Source: Steromphala cineraria (taxonomy: Eukaryota > Mollusca > Gastropoda > Trochida > Trochidae). Taken from it: 64,000 bases of DNA. The notes beneath the pieces are model-generated. The model was not told the origin of the DNA, ran no database searches, and was given only the letters and a program-made list of their open reading frames with translations. Positions 13,031-25,420 of this stretch are shown piece after piece. Position numbers and translations under genes: made by a program. The stretch is from contig OU744720.1 of NCBI GenBank assembly GCA_916613615.1, forward strand, positions 9,775,749 to 9,839,748, in the 5' to 3' direction. Within the stretch, counting starts at the first letter, position 1; each line of letters starts with the position of its first letter.

Positions 13031-14260
13031 CAATTTTCAATGTGAGAACGTAAAACAATGGACGCAAGAATATACACTAGTTTCGATATTACAGCTCATA
13101 TTCCTAATAGGTTTCTTCACATATCTGCGTATTCCTGTGCATATGGTGGCTGATATCTGCAATTTGCATCTTCGCTATTACGCGTTAATAGAGCCGCAAT
13201 GCGAAATAGCGAAACGGTGATGCCATACAAATATCATGAAATTCATGATGTCATTGAAGCCTCATAGCGTTGCCGAAAAAATGAAGATTTAAGTAGGTTA
13301 TTGAAGTAACCGGGAGTCAAAATATTTTGTTCTCATCGGAATCTGTAAGTGATCAACCTTTAAGTGTGCGTCATATCCGTGTCATTGCCCTGGGTCAATA
13401 TAGTTGTGTGATATTGTCAATGCAAAGTCCAGGTCTACATGTATATTGAATATGATAATACAATTTCAGAAAATCAATAGTTTGGAAAGTATGAACATCT
13501 GTTTATATCTGTATATGTATATTCAATGGCTGAAATGAGAGTTTATCTATGACGAGTTGTAATTGACAATGTCCCTTCTCGGACAAACAATACTTTCGCC
13601 TCTAAGTATTCGATCACTACGCACACCAGGTCTGAATGATAATAAAATCCGGCAGTAAAACTTGAATCATTACCTACTGGAATTGTACCTGCGGATAAGA
13701 TTTCGTTGGTCATTAGCGGGAGATCATATGATTTTCGTTACTACATGTTGCTAATCCCAAGGTCAGTAAATTCGTAGCTTCTCACTAATATCTTGCCCGG
13801 CAGTACAAAACACACCCCGTCTCGGATTTTTATGGAAAAAAAGACAATGGCCGCAGGTGTTTTCTCTTCTTCAATGCTTATCTGTAGCATACATAACCCC
13901 ATTGGCACGCAATTTGATTCCGCAATGGTGTTCACTTATCCGTACCACTGCGGATGGTTAACATGTATTCTTTCACCTGTCAATCAAATAGTACGTGCCG
14001 TTGCGAACCAACATTTGCTGACCGCATTCGTACCATGTTCAGTGTCTTTCACGTGCTCCGCCTCGTCGAAAGAGCTCGTTACGGAATATTTGCGCTATGT
14101 TCGCGCTGGGCTGGGCACTTGCGCTATGGTACGCCAGTCCCTGCACTGTCACGTATTGGTCACGTTAGTGAACTCAGCCTCAACCATGCGTGAGCATTTT
14201 GTAAGTCCTTTTGTGGCACACTATTGCACGCTTCATACAGACGTACATATTACAGCATGA
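13031..14260. other. Spacer with a GC-richer patch
   Basis: From about 13790 to 14260 the GC content rises visibly, and two overlapping plus-strand frames (13793-14260 and 13954-14193) stay open. They exclude each other, have no recognisable domain, and may reflect base composition only. Confidence 0.3.
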
Positions 14261-14408
14261 ACTGGTCTACTACCTCTGGAAGAAGACGAAAGGGAAAGAA
14301 ATAAAGTTCTACAGTTAAAAACGGGCACGGACAGAACATCTGCCAGCAGAAAGAGAAAGAAATCTGAAGTCTCTTGGCTATGCAAATGTTGACAAGAAAC
14401 TTAGATGA
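14261..14408 (+). pseudogene. bZIP-like fragment (ATF3/FOS-type basic region), frameshifted
   Basis: The frame from 14261 reads TGLLPLEEDERERNKVLQLK. This resembles the acidic-then-basic start of ATF3/JDP2/FOS-type bZIP domains, where EEDER.RRERNK precedes the DNA-contacting residues. At an A5 run (14317-14321) the frame must shift by one base; it then continues RARTEHLPAERERNLKSLGY and ANVDKKLR before a stop. The conserved asparagine of ERNK is present, but the alanines and the cysteine/arginine expected next are not. The only possible acceptor (TTACAG at 14250-14255) leaves a TGA in this frame just before the fragment. I read it as a decayed retrocopy or broken exon. The family call rests on a short stretch and is tentative. 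Confidence 0.3.
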
Positions 14409-16746
14409 AACAATGAGCACCACTTTTTAGGATCTTATTGTACCAGTGAGGAATGTGGCGCACACATACGTGACATTGATCATGAGCACCCCTCAATGCG
14501 TGACATAATTTGTATGAAACTTTTACGCACCGGGTACGCACAGTTGTCGAATATTTTGCATATTTTACGAAGGAGTTTGGTCGTCACTGTCACGCATCAT
14601 ACGCAATTGTACAAATCGCCCTCATAGTTTACGACTGTTTCGACAGATATTGGTCCAACTGCGGTATCTATCTGCGACTTCAAAGTGGACGATTCCATCA
14701 CATTAAGCAAGGGCGGAAAGCTCAATATTGATTTAGTAACACTGATACTATACAAAACCAAACGTTAATTGCTAAATTACTCATAGTGTTATTGGTTAAA
14801 AATACACGGGCTGAACAACTTCGAGGGCATTTTGTGTATATTTTACGTCCGCTTTCTTTGCAACTTGTCAGTAACGCATAACAATCTGAGGAATTATTGC
14901 TAGATGTATGTCAAATCCGTGAAGATTAACTTTTCTCATTACATCAATGTTGTCAATCGTTGTACCCACTTACTTAATTGTAACCTTCGGTTGTAAATGT
15001 GAATCTGTTCATGAAATCAAGTGTGCACATTTACTTACGTCTCATAATATAATAAATTGTGTGCTTAAATGGACATTTACGTAGTAAACAAATATCAGTA
15101 GTTCTTTAATATGCCTCTGATATTCTACTAAGGATCGTGGCAATACACAGGCAATCAATTCAACAACAAGATTATTGTTGATCATGAGGTAAGTAGACAT
15201 TACTATCTATAACATAAAAGCGAAATGTAAAAATTATAGATATAAGTATTTAATATTATCTATAAATAACATATAAGCAAGTTGTGACAGGCATGTTTCT
15301 TCTTATTATGTGTGTTATAGGTAACTACCCCAAAATGATATACTTACACAATCCCTTAAGAGTGTTTTGTCCAGGACAAACAACTGCTATTGATAAGAAT
15401 ACAACAAAAAGTACAATACATCACTAAAACCGCTGTCTTCCAATCCACTGAAGCAGCTTAATCATTGTTAAAACCATAGCATACTTGATTCAATGACTTA
15501 TTTTTACTGATGATTTGAGAATATACATGTATAAGATTAAATCGTATGGTAATGGAGGCGTTAGTAAAATCTGTATGTTTAGACAAAGTGTTTGCATCAT
15601 GTTCTTCATCTGTGTTGACAATGTGGTTGTATACATGAACATTTGTAATAAAAGTAACTTGTCATAGTGACGTTTCACGAGTATTGATTACGTTTATTAT
15701 CATCGCCTTACGATGTAACAAATACGACAGGGAATTACAGCCCCGACGAAAGATAATGTTTACTAATTCTATGACAGATGTATCATTCACTCATCACTAT
15801 CATCAGTCATCGCAATGCAGTGAACGTGGGAAAAGTTGTCTAAACGTTCCCATTCCTTGAAACTCGCCCTCGCTCATCCTCGCCTTTTTGTATCCATCTT
15901 CTAATTTTAGCAGTAATTGAACTGCTCAAATGGATGATGTTTGTAAATTAGGTAAATCATGTTCTACGATTAATATTTTGTTCAGTTGGAATTATTATAA
16001 CCATAAATGATTCAGATTTTTATAGGAACCGTTCCCAAAGTTCCGTTATATGATATGATATCATAATAAATGGGTTATTAATGTATCATCCGTTAGAATA
16101 TAAAGATAACCACAAATCGGTGTGATAATGTAAGACACATATCCATTTCGACACTTCTCTAATGCAATTAAAGACCGAACCGGCCGATTGATGACGTTAT
16201 GAATGGAATATGCATGAACTAACCAAGTTGTAATTTCTCTCTCCTCGAGTGACATCGAGGGATGGCATTCCGAGGGTTTGAATGTGATTTGTGGCTATGA
16301 AGTGGAATAATGCAAGCTCTTATTTGGTCTTCAATATCAGAAAATAATCACCATCTTATTCTCCTCCGGGATTCGTGAAGCGGCAAATTCATTCATTAGC
16401 GGCAGACACGTGGGCACTGGTAATGTGATTGAAGCTACGAAGTGTTATGCTGTGCGAAATCAGAGGCTATTGAAAATCAAATATAGGTGTATGGGAATAG
16501 TAAGATGTATTTACTGATCTATAAATAAGATTATCTCTCAGAATGAAGAAAGGAAATCGATGTTGATATGATTTTTGCCTTCTAGATAACATTGACCTCA
16601 ATCAATACTGTTGGAAAGAATCTAAACTCAAGACATGTCACGTTCCTTAGTGATAACCGAGAAGCATCAGTGTGGCATCATTAACTTGATACAGTTATAT
16701 AAGCTTTTAACTTGATATTTCTACGTGTTAACTAAGTTGATGTAAT
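14409..16746. other. AT-rich spacer, nothing recognised
   Basis: Two minus-strand frames of 62-64 codons (15490-15678, 16061-16255) have no recognisable motif. No repeat ends were found. Confidence 0.35.
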
Positions 16747-17115
16747 ATGAAAAGTATTTACATTCCTATTTTAGTAATGGCAACAGAAAGTAAAATACGA
16801 ATGTCTTATAAACATTACATTGTCTATCATCTGGTGCGAATTACATATCTATTGACCATTATTACTGTTAACGAATCTGAATGTAACATCGACCCAGAGA
16901 CCATTGCAGATATAAAGCGTCCATCCAAAATATTGCGTGAATTTTATCCTACATTGCACGTGGTTGCTACAAACATTGATAGCGTTTGTAAAAAAGGCAC
17001 GATCCCACACAATTCGCTTGAACAACACTTACGTAAAGATGGGATGGGTTCGTTGACACATGATGTATATCCTTTCCTCACCAATCTGCTCAACATCTCG
17101 GGGGAAATAATATAA
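16747..17115 (+). CDS. Unrecognised small ORF or exon
   Basis: A 122-codon frame with a genuine ATG. The product is MKSIYIPILVMATESKIRMS and onward: a mildly hydrophobic stretch near residues 30-40 (LVRITYLLTIITV), then a polar region with acidic and basic residues in balance (NIDPETIADIKRP), two cysteines near 47 and 81, and a C-terminus YPFLTNLLNISGEII. The hydrophobic stretch lies too far from the start and is too weak for a clear signal peptide. Length and composition are a little better than chance for such AT-rich DNA, but there is no recognisable family, no neighbour of known function and no strong splice context. It may be a chance frame or part of an exon. Confidence 0.2.
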   Translation: MKSIYIPILVMATESKIRMSYKHYIVYHLVRITYLLTIITVNESECNIDPETIADIKRPSKILREFYPTLHVVATNIDSVCKKGTIPHNSLEQHLRKDGMGSLTHDVYPFLTNLLNISGEII

Positions 17116-18230
17116 TCATTTCCTTTCTTCGAAAAAAACTATTGTTCTTGCAGACGATAGGCCTTTTGTGACCAATCTAGATACATTATAGCAATATCTT
17201 TTTATTTTATTAAAGTCATACTGTTGACTGGATTTGCACTAGCATTGAAGCCTTTTCAACAATATAATTACATGGCAAAGCAGAGGCAATAGTTATTCAA
17301 GGTTATGATTGTAAAATATAATTTTGAATATATCAAGGGTAGACAATCGTGGTTTAAAAAACTTACAGGGTACCCTTATGTCATTGTGAGTCACATATTT
17401 GTAGTTGTACTGTCGACGAAATGCAAACTGAAAGGTCTGGGAATCTAATCTACCAGATTCGTCTAAAAAAATTAAAATGACCAGAAGTTAATTGTTAATT
17501 GCTTAAAAGTTGTTTTCACTATTCACGTAAAAACTTTATAAAATTTAATAATCAAAAGTATTAGTTGTTGAAATATACAACATATCTATTGATATCTATT
17601 CATATAGAAAGTTGCTAAAATATTTATGCAGGTTAATTATCTTTGTTAATAACGTATCTAAGACATGACGTCATAGTCTTAGTTCTCCAAGTATAATATA
17701 TTTGCTCATCGGGCAAAACTCACAACCTACATCAATCTTTCCCGTACTTTTGTAATAATTTTCATTTTTGCCACTTTACAATTTAGTGTTTAAGCTGGAT
17801 AAGAGACGGCTATCCGGCAGCTTGGTCCTAGAGCAAATAAAGTAGACCCTGTCAGAGACGATACTCTGAGAATCTATAACTTTATAGCTGAAACTTGATT
17901 GATTGAGTTTTTATTGCAACTACTACATTCACGGCTTTCTGTATCTGGAAAAGGTCAGAGCTATTTCCGTGACATTTCAGGTGTGTAATTTCATTTGCTC
18001 TACGTCACGACGTTAGCAAAGTGACGTTTTAACGGTTGTTTTAAGATTGGGTAGGGAACTTATTGAGGGCTTCAATGCAAGTACACCTAAAAACGCAAAT
18101 AAATTTGATGTCAACGTTTTGAATAAAGACTTTGCCTTTCGAAACTGTTACAATGGCTTTAAGAAACATTTAAGTCACAGAGGGAGAATCTGAGTTAAAT
18201 TGAATTTGAAATGAATACATTTTGTTCGTC
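17116..18230. other. AT-rich spacer, nothing recognised
   Basis: No sustained frame or repeat end seen. One TGACGTCA octamer occurs near 17666. Confidence 0.35.
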
Positions 18231-18309
18231 CTGCTGAGATATTCACATCCCCCCTTCGCTGAATCAGGAATCAGTCCTCTGCGTAATTACCGTCAATACA
18301 ATTATTGAA
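18231..18309. repeat. Block m, copy 1 (segmental duplication unit 1)
   Basis: A sequence centred on GAATCAGGAATCAGTCCTC followed by GCGTAATTACCG. Diverged relatives lie at 21835-21960 and 28000-28135. Each copy precedes a block A by 1.1 to 2.6 kb. No coding frame is conserved among the copies. Confidence 0.5.
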
Positions 18310-19553
18310 ATACAGAAGGGGAATACAAGTCCCAAGTACTCAGACTGTTTACTTACATATTCTCAATGGCATCAAGGTGCTTAACATTTACGTCGTACAC
18401 ACGTGCATGTTTTCTCCGATTAATTTAGTAGATTTTCATTTCTCTCATGTATTTTGCATGAAATTGAATAACTCGAATCTAAAGGAATTGAGTATTCTTT
18501 TGAAAACATGACCAAACATAACTTAATGTTTGATATGTTAGATTTATTATCAAGAATTTACTTAAACTCTAAGAAAAGTTATTTCCTTTTAGATGATGTA
18601 ATGGAATTGAACGAACAAAGACATTTGGTAAATAAATTTAGAAGATACGTTTTCATAAATGTTTAATGACTGTGGATGAGTATGTCGCTGACCTAATCCT
18701 TTTGATCGAATTGTTCACTTTTATGTCCGTTTCAACCACAAGCACAAAACTGGTCAATATGATATGGACATAACATTGTGACTGAACTTAGAAAAATAAA
18801 AATCAAGAGAGCCAATTGACATTTCACATCACTTATTAATATTGTAGAAAATTACTTTTAACATTTTACAATAAGTAGACAATGACGACGTTTACCTTTT
18901 GCTTTGTGAAACCAGTCACTCGTTAAATCCAAAAAATATATTTTTCTGTTCAAATGATAATTGCCAATATCAATAAAGATGTATCATAGACAAGATATCA
19001 CAAAGGACTATAATTAACTATGTTTATCTATGTATTCGCTTCGAAGTATGTAATATATATTCACATTTAACATGATAATGTCAATATGATAAATTGACAC
19101 AGCAAATTAAACAAATGAGATACTTACCAACCTTATATTTGAAACTTTATTTATAGAGTGGGCTACTGATTTATTGTTCAAAGAGTGGTAGTAGTGACAC
19201 TAGGCCCTTAATAGTGACAATCAAACTACACACTGTCATAGAAGCAGTGGGTTTACTTGAGTTCAATCTTACACGGGAAAGTAATCAGATATAATTGGTA
19301 GTGAATAACATTTATTTAAAGTATTGCTCACAAGAGCAACCCCGTTACCACCGTGTGGTTAAGAATTTATGAAAGGACGTTTTAATAAACAAACTATAGT
19401 AAAATTATATGTTTTTAAAATGACTTTCACAATAATCATCTATCCAATATCTTTCTTTCTAATGCGTTCCCTTCACACAAGCACATAATACAACTCATGA
19501 CACATATTATCTTATTCTTTTTATAATATACATAACAAGAAGGCATCTCTCAA

Positions 19554-19760
19554 ATCTAGGTCACCCGTACATGAAAAGCAAATCACACTATGATGCGGGT
19601 CTTAAAGGAATTAGGCAATTTATTGATCTGGTGACATACAGCCAGGTGCAAGTAATGTAATCAGCGAAGTCTGATTAAATTACCTGATGTAGTCATTCTA
19701 ACAAACAACTGGTGTCGACTTGAAGTGAAGATGTGTCTGGAGGTGTAGACAATGATTACC
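19554..19760. repeat. Block A, copy 1 (segmental duplication unit 1)
   Basis: About 200 bp clearly related to 24341-24543 and 29172-29370. Shared anchors are GTGACATAC (19631, 24418, 29223), AGTAATGTAAT, GTCTGATTRAATTAC and an ATGTGTCTGG near the end. The GTGACATAC anchors are 4787 and 4805 bp apart. Indels between copies are not multiples of three, so the block is probably non-coding. Confidence 0.7.
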
Positions 19761-19944
19761 ATATCTGTTGATCAGAATCAATTAGTGAGAGCAAATGAAG
19801 TTTTCTTCCTTGTGAAATGATGTTACATTGCGCTACTTAATGATACGTTGTAAACCTAACAATCTCTTCCTGTTATCATCCTTACCGACAGCTTTCTGAG
19901 CATTTTCGTATTGATACTCTTGACTAAAATTCATCACGAAAACA

Positions 19945-20117
19945 GGTGTAGGTAATTTATTTATTATTAATAGTGATTCTGTTTATGGCAAATCTTAAAT
20001 ACAAGTGTTGGTAATCTATTTATCATTTATAGCCTTTCTATTCATGGCAAATTTAAAAAATAAGTGTAGGTAATACATTTATTATTTATAGCCGTTCTGT
20101 CTATGGCAATCCTTAAC
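19945..20117. repeat. Tandem repeat, three 59-bp units
   Basis: Three adjacent units start with GTGTAGGTAAT or GTGTTGGTAAT at 19946, 20005 and 20064, each followed by a TTTATTATTTATAG-like stretch, TTCTRTYTATGGCAA and an A-rich end. The spacing is exactly 59 bp with moderate divergence. It lies between blocks A and B of unit 1 and is absent from units 2 and 3. Confidence 0.75.
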
Positions 20118-20233
20118 GTAAAATTGTCAATTAAAATGATTAGGATAATGCACTACAATCACGGTATCACGTATATACAATATCTACACTTTAATATGTT
20201 TTCGCCAAGAACAGTGATGGAAGCTTTTCGTTA

Positions 20234-20400
20234 TGGATGCAGCTGCGACAGAATGTCCGGTCAGTTAAAGTATACCGGATCACCAGAAAGGTCAAACCCA
20301 TTTACTCAATTCCTCAAGTGTATATATCTAAGATAAAAGACGCTATTTCAATGGGCCAATTCCATTATGAAAGCTAGCTTTACTGTGCTCTATGATAGTG
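20234..20400 (+). promoter_or_regulatory. Block B, copy 1: candidate promoter and start module
   Basis: Related to 25421-25590 and 30346-30512. In order it shows a CAGCTGCGACAGAATGTCCGG element, AGAAAGGTCAAACCCATTT (resembling a nuclear-receptor half-site context), a TATATAT run at 20321-20327, and an ATG at 20367 in the context ATGAAAGCTAGC. All three copies keep ATG(A/G)AAGC(T/G)AGC at the same place and a GTGAA just downstream that could be a weak splice donor. In copy 1 the frame runs 16 codons to a stop. Promoter identity is inference; an old dispersed repeat would look similar. Confidence 0.35.
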
Positions 20401-21239
20401 TGAATAAATCACAACGGATCGGCTAAAGAATGACACATTGAAAAAAAAGCTATGAACAATGAATCCATGTTTTGAAAGTATATATAATATATATATCCAC
20501 ACTCTGCATGAAGTTAACAGATATCTCCGAACGTTGATTGGGTGAGAGCATGGTCATGTGATCTTAGTTTCAAAGGTTCATTTCTCATGAACTCACAAAA
20601 TTGATTTATACTCGTGTGAACCTTTTCAAGTCGGGTGAACGTTTACTGTAACTACTCTAATTATAATCTTAATTCCAAATTAACAAAAACTTTATTTCTT
20701 ATGTGAACGAATTAGTCTTATCATTTGCTGCATTTCCAAAATAAATCTGAACGACCTGTAAGAGATGCATTTACAGTTGCTTGATTGTTGTAATGTTTAC
20801 ATTACAATCAATATTGGAAAGTTCAAAAATATTACTTCAACAACTGTTGTTTACATATTTTGACGAATATACATTAGCAAATAGCGGCCATCATGACACG
20901 ACGTTTTGCATAACAGAGATAACTCTAAAATCGTGTCCTTTCACGAAGGGATCCAATTTTATTGTGCTTCAATTAGCACATCTTAGAGCAACGTGAAAGT
21001 TCATGGACCATTTTGAATAAACATTCAGTTTGCCTCTGAAAGGGGATTATTTCTTGTCGCATCGTTTTTTGCTCAAAGCGTATAAAACGGATTCATAAAC
21101 ATCCCGCTGTTCCATTCCATATATGGTGTAAAAGTTATAAGAATTGAATGTCAAATTGTGCTTTTGCACAGAAAAATGAACGATGTCAAAGCTACATTCA
21201 AACTTTTATGTGAGTCACCATGTCAACGATATTTGCTGT
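20401..21239. other. AT-rich spacer, nothing recognised
   Basis: A 71-codon plus-strand frame at 20781-20996 has no recognisable motif. A short run of TATATA lies near 20480-20496. Confidence 0.35.
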
Positions 21240-21400
21240 ACGTATGTACATATATGTGTGTGTATCTATCTATGTCTATGTCTATCTACTCTATGTATGA
21301 ATGTATTTTTTTTGTCTATTATACACCTTTATAAGTGTGTGTGTGTGTTCACGTGTTTGTACATGTATGCATTGTATGTATCTGTACATATTATCACAAT
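21240..21400. repeat. Low-complexity TGTG/TATG/TCTA region
   Basis: Degenerate microsatellite of TGTGTGTA, CTATGTCTATC and GTGTGTGTG tracts. The 113-codon frame that crosses it (cysteine/tyrosine/valine-rich) is produced by this low complexity and is not treated as a gene. Confidence 0.65.
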
Positions 21401-21834
21401 GAATGTTTTGGTAACTACATATGTGTTGGGTTTGTATACCTGTTGTAATAGGTTATTACATATGTACATCATATGGATCTATGGACTTCTGAAAGTGAAC
21501 AATTCTTGTACTTTTCTGAGCTGATTCTCATGGAGTGTGAGAGTCAGGCAACACCGCAAGCAATGACCAAACCGGCAGCTAACTTACTCGGCAGTTTCAC
21601 CATGGACAAAAATGGAGGTCCAACAAACGGTAGATATAAGCTGTTGTTATATCTATACCCTTGTGATAGAGGTTGAATGGTTGAAGTAGAGATTAATTCC
21701 ATCTAGAGAGTGAACAAACGTAACATTGGTATATTTTTGGTCACACCATCTGAAAATTATTGATTTAATGTTGATCTCATTTTATCTAAGAGTACCAAGG
21801 AAGGGAAAACGCAAAGGGAATTGACATATAAACT
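21401..21834. other. Spacer, nothing certain
   Basis: A plus-strand frame at 21473-21676 contains a short polar stretch (GSFTMDKNGGPTNGRYK) followed by GGTAGAT, which could be a weak donor. No recognised family. Confidence 0.25.
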
Positions 21835-21960
21835 GATATAGTAAATAACAATATCTGCTATGATAATCACATCCTCCAATTGCTGCTTCAGGAATCAGCC
21901 TCGGGCGTAATGTTCTGCCAATAGGATTCAATATTGCTGTCAGTGGGGCAATTAAATGTC
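21835..21960. repeat. Block m, copy 2 (segmental duplication unit 2)
   Basis: Matches copy 1 around TTCAGGAATCAGCCTCGGGC and GTAAT, and copy 3 around the upstream AAAGGGAATTG, AAATAACAA and CATCCTCC stretches. The chain m1-m2-m3 is what marks the unit boundaries upstream of block A. Confidence 0.55.
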
Positions 21961-22007
21961 CCAAATAACTAAATGGTGTTAGTTGTGTTTTCCCAAGTTA
22001 ATATAAG

Positions 22008-22144
22008 TTATACCATTCAGAGGCGGGGTGCTTTGGGAAATATCCGCCTCGAGCTTGGTGTTATGCGACGAGCCGAAGGCGAGTTGCATAACACCCAGCG
22101 AGAGGCGGATATCTCCCCATGCACCCCGCCTCTGAATGTTATAA
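22008..22144. mobile_element. GC-rich hairpin (foldback) element
   Basis: Two arms of about 60 bp form a near-perfect inverted repeat. The left arm begins GTTATACCATTCAGAGGCGG and the right arm reversed begins GTTATAACATTCAGAGGCGG; both continue through ATATCCGCCTC and GGTGTTATGC. A loop of only about 15 bp separates them. GC content is much higher than in the flanks. A 93-codon plus-strand frame spans the hairpin and is discounted for that reason. Confidence 0.75.
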
Positions 22145-22411
22145 CGAATTTATCCTACCGAATGTTTAAACAAAACGCATATAATATGAAGATAAATAGT
22201 AAGAACTGCGTAAGTCATTTTACTATAGTTTGTTCAAAGCTATATATCGGTTGATCAAAAGTAACCAGCTTGATCATGTGTTCGAGGTAACATACATTGT
22301 ACATTTTAAGACGCTAATTATGCATTCTTTGTCATGCTTTTTATGTGCCGGGTATAAATGATTTATTACCCCGCTCAAGACGGTGATATCAGTATTCATT
22401 CAGGGTCACTT

Positions 22412-22453
22412 GGACCAATCAGAGATCGAGATTCTTACATGAGGTAGAATAAT
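22412..22453 (+). repeat. Dispersed repeat fragment, copy 1
   Basis: About 40 bp built around ACCAATCAGAGATCGAGATT and TTACATGAGGTAG recurs in inverse orientation at 59356-59397 with only two or three differences. It lies 270 bp beyond the GC-rich hairpin and may be part of the same element family. Confidence 0.6.
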
Positions 22454-24340
22454 GGTGTTTGACCATGAACGTCGTAAATCCCAGGAATGTTTTCATAGAT
22501 TAATTTCGTGTTTTGCCATGTATTTTGTTGGACGCGAGTTGTAATGAGGAGGAATGAAGTACAGAAAATCTCCTTCACATTTAACAACTATGAAGTTGAA
22601 TGTGGATATAACATGGTTTTAGGTTGCAATAAATTTGAAAATTATATTTTTTCTTCATTCGTTAATGGAATTCATAAATGTCAAGAAGACATGAGCATGT
22701 GAATAAAATATGTGTTTTTCTCTTGAAACAGAACCTTTTAGTAGAACCCCTCAGATCTTCTTAAGAAATAAGTTACCAAATTGATGATACTAATGAAAGG
22801 TAAGATGTAACAGGGGTGTAAATTGTATGTTTTCGATTTTGGTTTCATGTGTAACAAACTATTTTGAGTAAATATCATTTTGGCCTTCATTAGATTAATA
22901 TTTCATAAGAGTAGCATTGGGATTTGCGTGAGAAGATATTGTATACGTATTTTCTTATCTTGAAATTTAATTAAATCCCAGGGGTATACAATATGGAAAT
23001 GGAAACAAAAAGTTTTGATAAAAACATTAGCAACTTGTTTTGTTTTAAAATAAGCGCACTTTAATTAAATGCTCTAGAAAACAAGATCACAATTCAATGA
23101 CAGTCAGCCACAGCTATAGCCTTTTCTCATGTTCATTCAGGGTCAAACAGACAAGACGTTGACAAATGTAATTGATATTATTGTACCCTTAATATTTTCA
23201 TCGCAGGGATCTTATGCAACCGTATATATTTAAAACTTTTGAAGGGCGATTTTTCTCAATCTTTGCAGTGGAGGCCATAGGCCCAGTCTACATTTCAGAT
23301 TCACAGAGCGGTACATGTACATGTACATGTATAAAATATAAAAAATATAATAAACAAACAACTGACAATATATTATTGGCGTAACAATATATCTATTCGA
23401 GTCATTGCACTGTGTATAAACATTGATAAGTTCTTGACAATATCTTGCTTGTCATTTTACATAAGCATATTGAATTTATTGATAGTCCGCTTTTAATAGA
23501 AATAATGCGGTAAGTACAAACGCCTAAGATCTTGGAAGCATTTACATAAGGTAGGAAGTGAAATTCATTTTAAATAAATTTATCGTTGCATAGAATATAT
23601 AATCTATTTTGTCTGGGTTGGTTAGTATAACGACCGGTTTTAACTTGGAGGCGATGTGAGGCACATTTGAATCTAGCAAGAGATGATCGAAAGTTTGATA
23701 ATGATACATTTGTTATATAAGATTCAACACCAAACTTGAATTTATAAAAGGAATAAACAGAATATTTTGAACTATTTACAATTTACGAGTACCATTCTTG
23801 TTCGTAATTTACTCTTAGCCTAAACAAAAATTCTGATAATAATTTATCAACATTTTTCAATTTTGCTGGTGTTCCCAAATATAGCCAAATCCAAAGGTGT
23901 TGAGAATATTCTTAAGTTGTTTTACCATTTACAGAATCTAAAAATAACATGTTATAACATTTCTTTAAAATCTTGAATCTGGCATTTTACATATTTTACA
24001 CCAGTATTTAACAGCTTTTTTGTAAGCACAAATGTACATTGTGTAACGTCCACATTCTCCCCTTACAACATGGTTTGAAGTGTACCGTTTCACATTTAAA
24101 AATCGTTAGCAACAAAACATATGTACAACTTCCACTTCTTTGAATTTAACAACTCCCCATATATCAGCTCCATACAAAAGAATATAATTGATTTTAGTAT
24201 CAAATACTTTAAAAAATGAAGGGCGATACAACTGGGTTACGTGAATAAAAGTTAATCTGCTTTTTTATAAAGGCTTCTTATAAACACAACAAACATCTCA
24301 AATAACAATAACTGCATTTATCATATAAAAACATTTGATA
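22454..24340. other. AT-rich spacer with an ACATGT microsatellite
   Basis: A short run of TACATG units lies at 23311-23330. A 64-codon plus-strand frame (22508-22702) has no recognisable motif. Nothing else seen. Confidence 0.4.
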
Positions 24341-24543
24341 ATCTAGGTCATATTTACCTTAGGAGAAAACCACATTATGATGCGTGCCTTAAAGGGATTG
24401 GACAATATATTAGCCTTGTGACATACTGTCATGTACAAGTAATGTAATATTTGAAGTCTGATTGAATTACCGGAGTTAGTCTATCGTACAAACAAATGTC
24501 GATGTGAAGGGCAGATGTGTCTGGTTGCGTAGACAATCATGAG
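24341..24543. repeat. Block A, copy 2 (segmental duplication unit 2)
   Basis: Shares with copy 1 the start ATCTAGGTCA, then CACATTATGATGCG, CTTAAAGG.ATTGG, TGTGACATAC, AAGTCTGATTGAATTACC, and ends CAGATGTGTCTGG..GCGTAGACAAT. Identity is visually around 70 percent. Confidence 0.7.
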
Positions 24544-25420
24544 CATTTCTGATTATGAAATTTTTCAATGACTAGAAATGTACTTAATTCCCATGTAAAA
24601 GTTGTATTGTGTTGCATTAGAAATGCTCTGAAAAAACATCAGTCTTTTCATTGGCAACAGTTTTCCGAGATTTTCCTTTACATTTAAATGAAGGAAGTCG
24701 ATGTTGTTCTAGGTGTTCTTAAATAACAATATCATTTCATTTGTTACTTTCAACATACAAATATCATTTTTTTCCATATTGGTAGATCAAGTTAAAAATA
24801 GTCGAGATTGCTGGCAAATGTAGAAGCCTGGTTGGATGTAAATTGTGCAACGTCGATGTTCAAAATATTATTTTGGATACGGAATCATGGCATCAAGACA
24901 AGGAAGGTGGCAATTCAAGTCAATGTGACGACAACAATCATTTCCATGCGATAAGAATTTACTTTGACCAAGTTTTGACAAATGTGTTTTAATAAGGGCG
25001 AATCCCTAGTTTCCGGCAGTTTCAATTCCCCTAGCGGCAAGTCAAAATCCATCACAAACAGGTTAGACCAACATTGTATTACTCTGAGAATGAAAAATAA
25101 AGGTATAAATCATTTGACTACCATGCCTTCAGGCCGTTCAAAAACGGTAGCTAACACTATCTACTAGAGTTTGGTAATGTTATATTTGTCCAACTGTTTT
25201 GAGTAACATTGTTTGGATAGTCTTTAAGTTCATTGAAACAAATACGCAGAATGTCCATTTGTAAAAGTGGAAACAAAACTAAGAATGAGACAAAAGGCAT
25301 AGAACATGGCCAACAAATGTCCATAAATCTATAAAGTGTTTGTTTCTTTGTATATGCTTTTCACAAGGACACTCCGGTTTCCTTTATGAATAGTAGCATA
25401 AGCTTAACGGTCAATCATCT
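24544..25420. other. Intervening part of duplication unit 2
   Basis: Weak similarity to unit 1 around 24650-24690 (GGCAACAGTTTTCCGAGATT resembles CGACAGCTTTCTGAGCATT near 19888). A 61-codon plus-strand frame (24982-25167) is rich in serine and lysine and has no recognised family. Confidence 0.3.

Noticed and set aside
13793..14260. 155-codon plus-strand frame overlapping a second open frame at 13954-14193
   Set aside because: The frames exclude each other, have no domain, and coincide with a local rise in GC that lengthens chance frames.
21183..21524. 113-codon plus-strand frame rich in cysteine, tyrosine and valine
   Set aside because: It translates a TGTG/TATG low-complexity tract.
21973..22254. 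93-codon plus-strand frame
   Set aside because: It crosses the GC-rich hairpin element; the middle is palindrome sequence.
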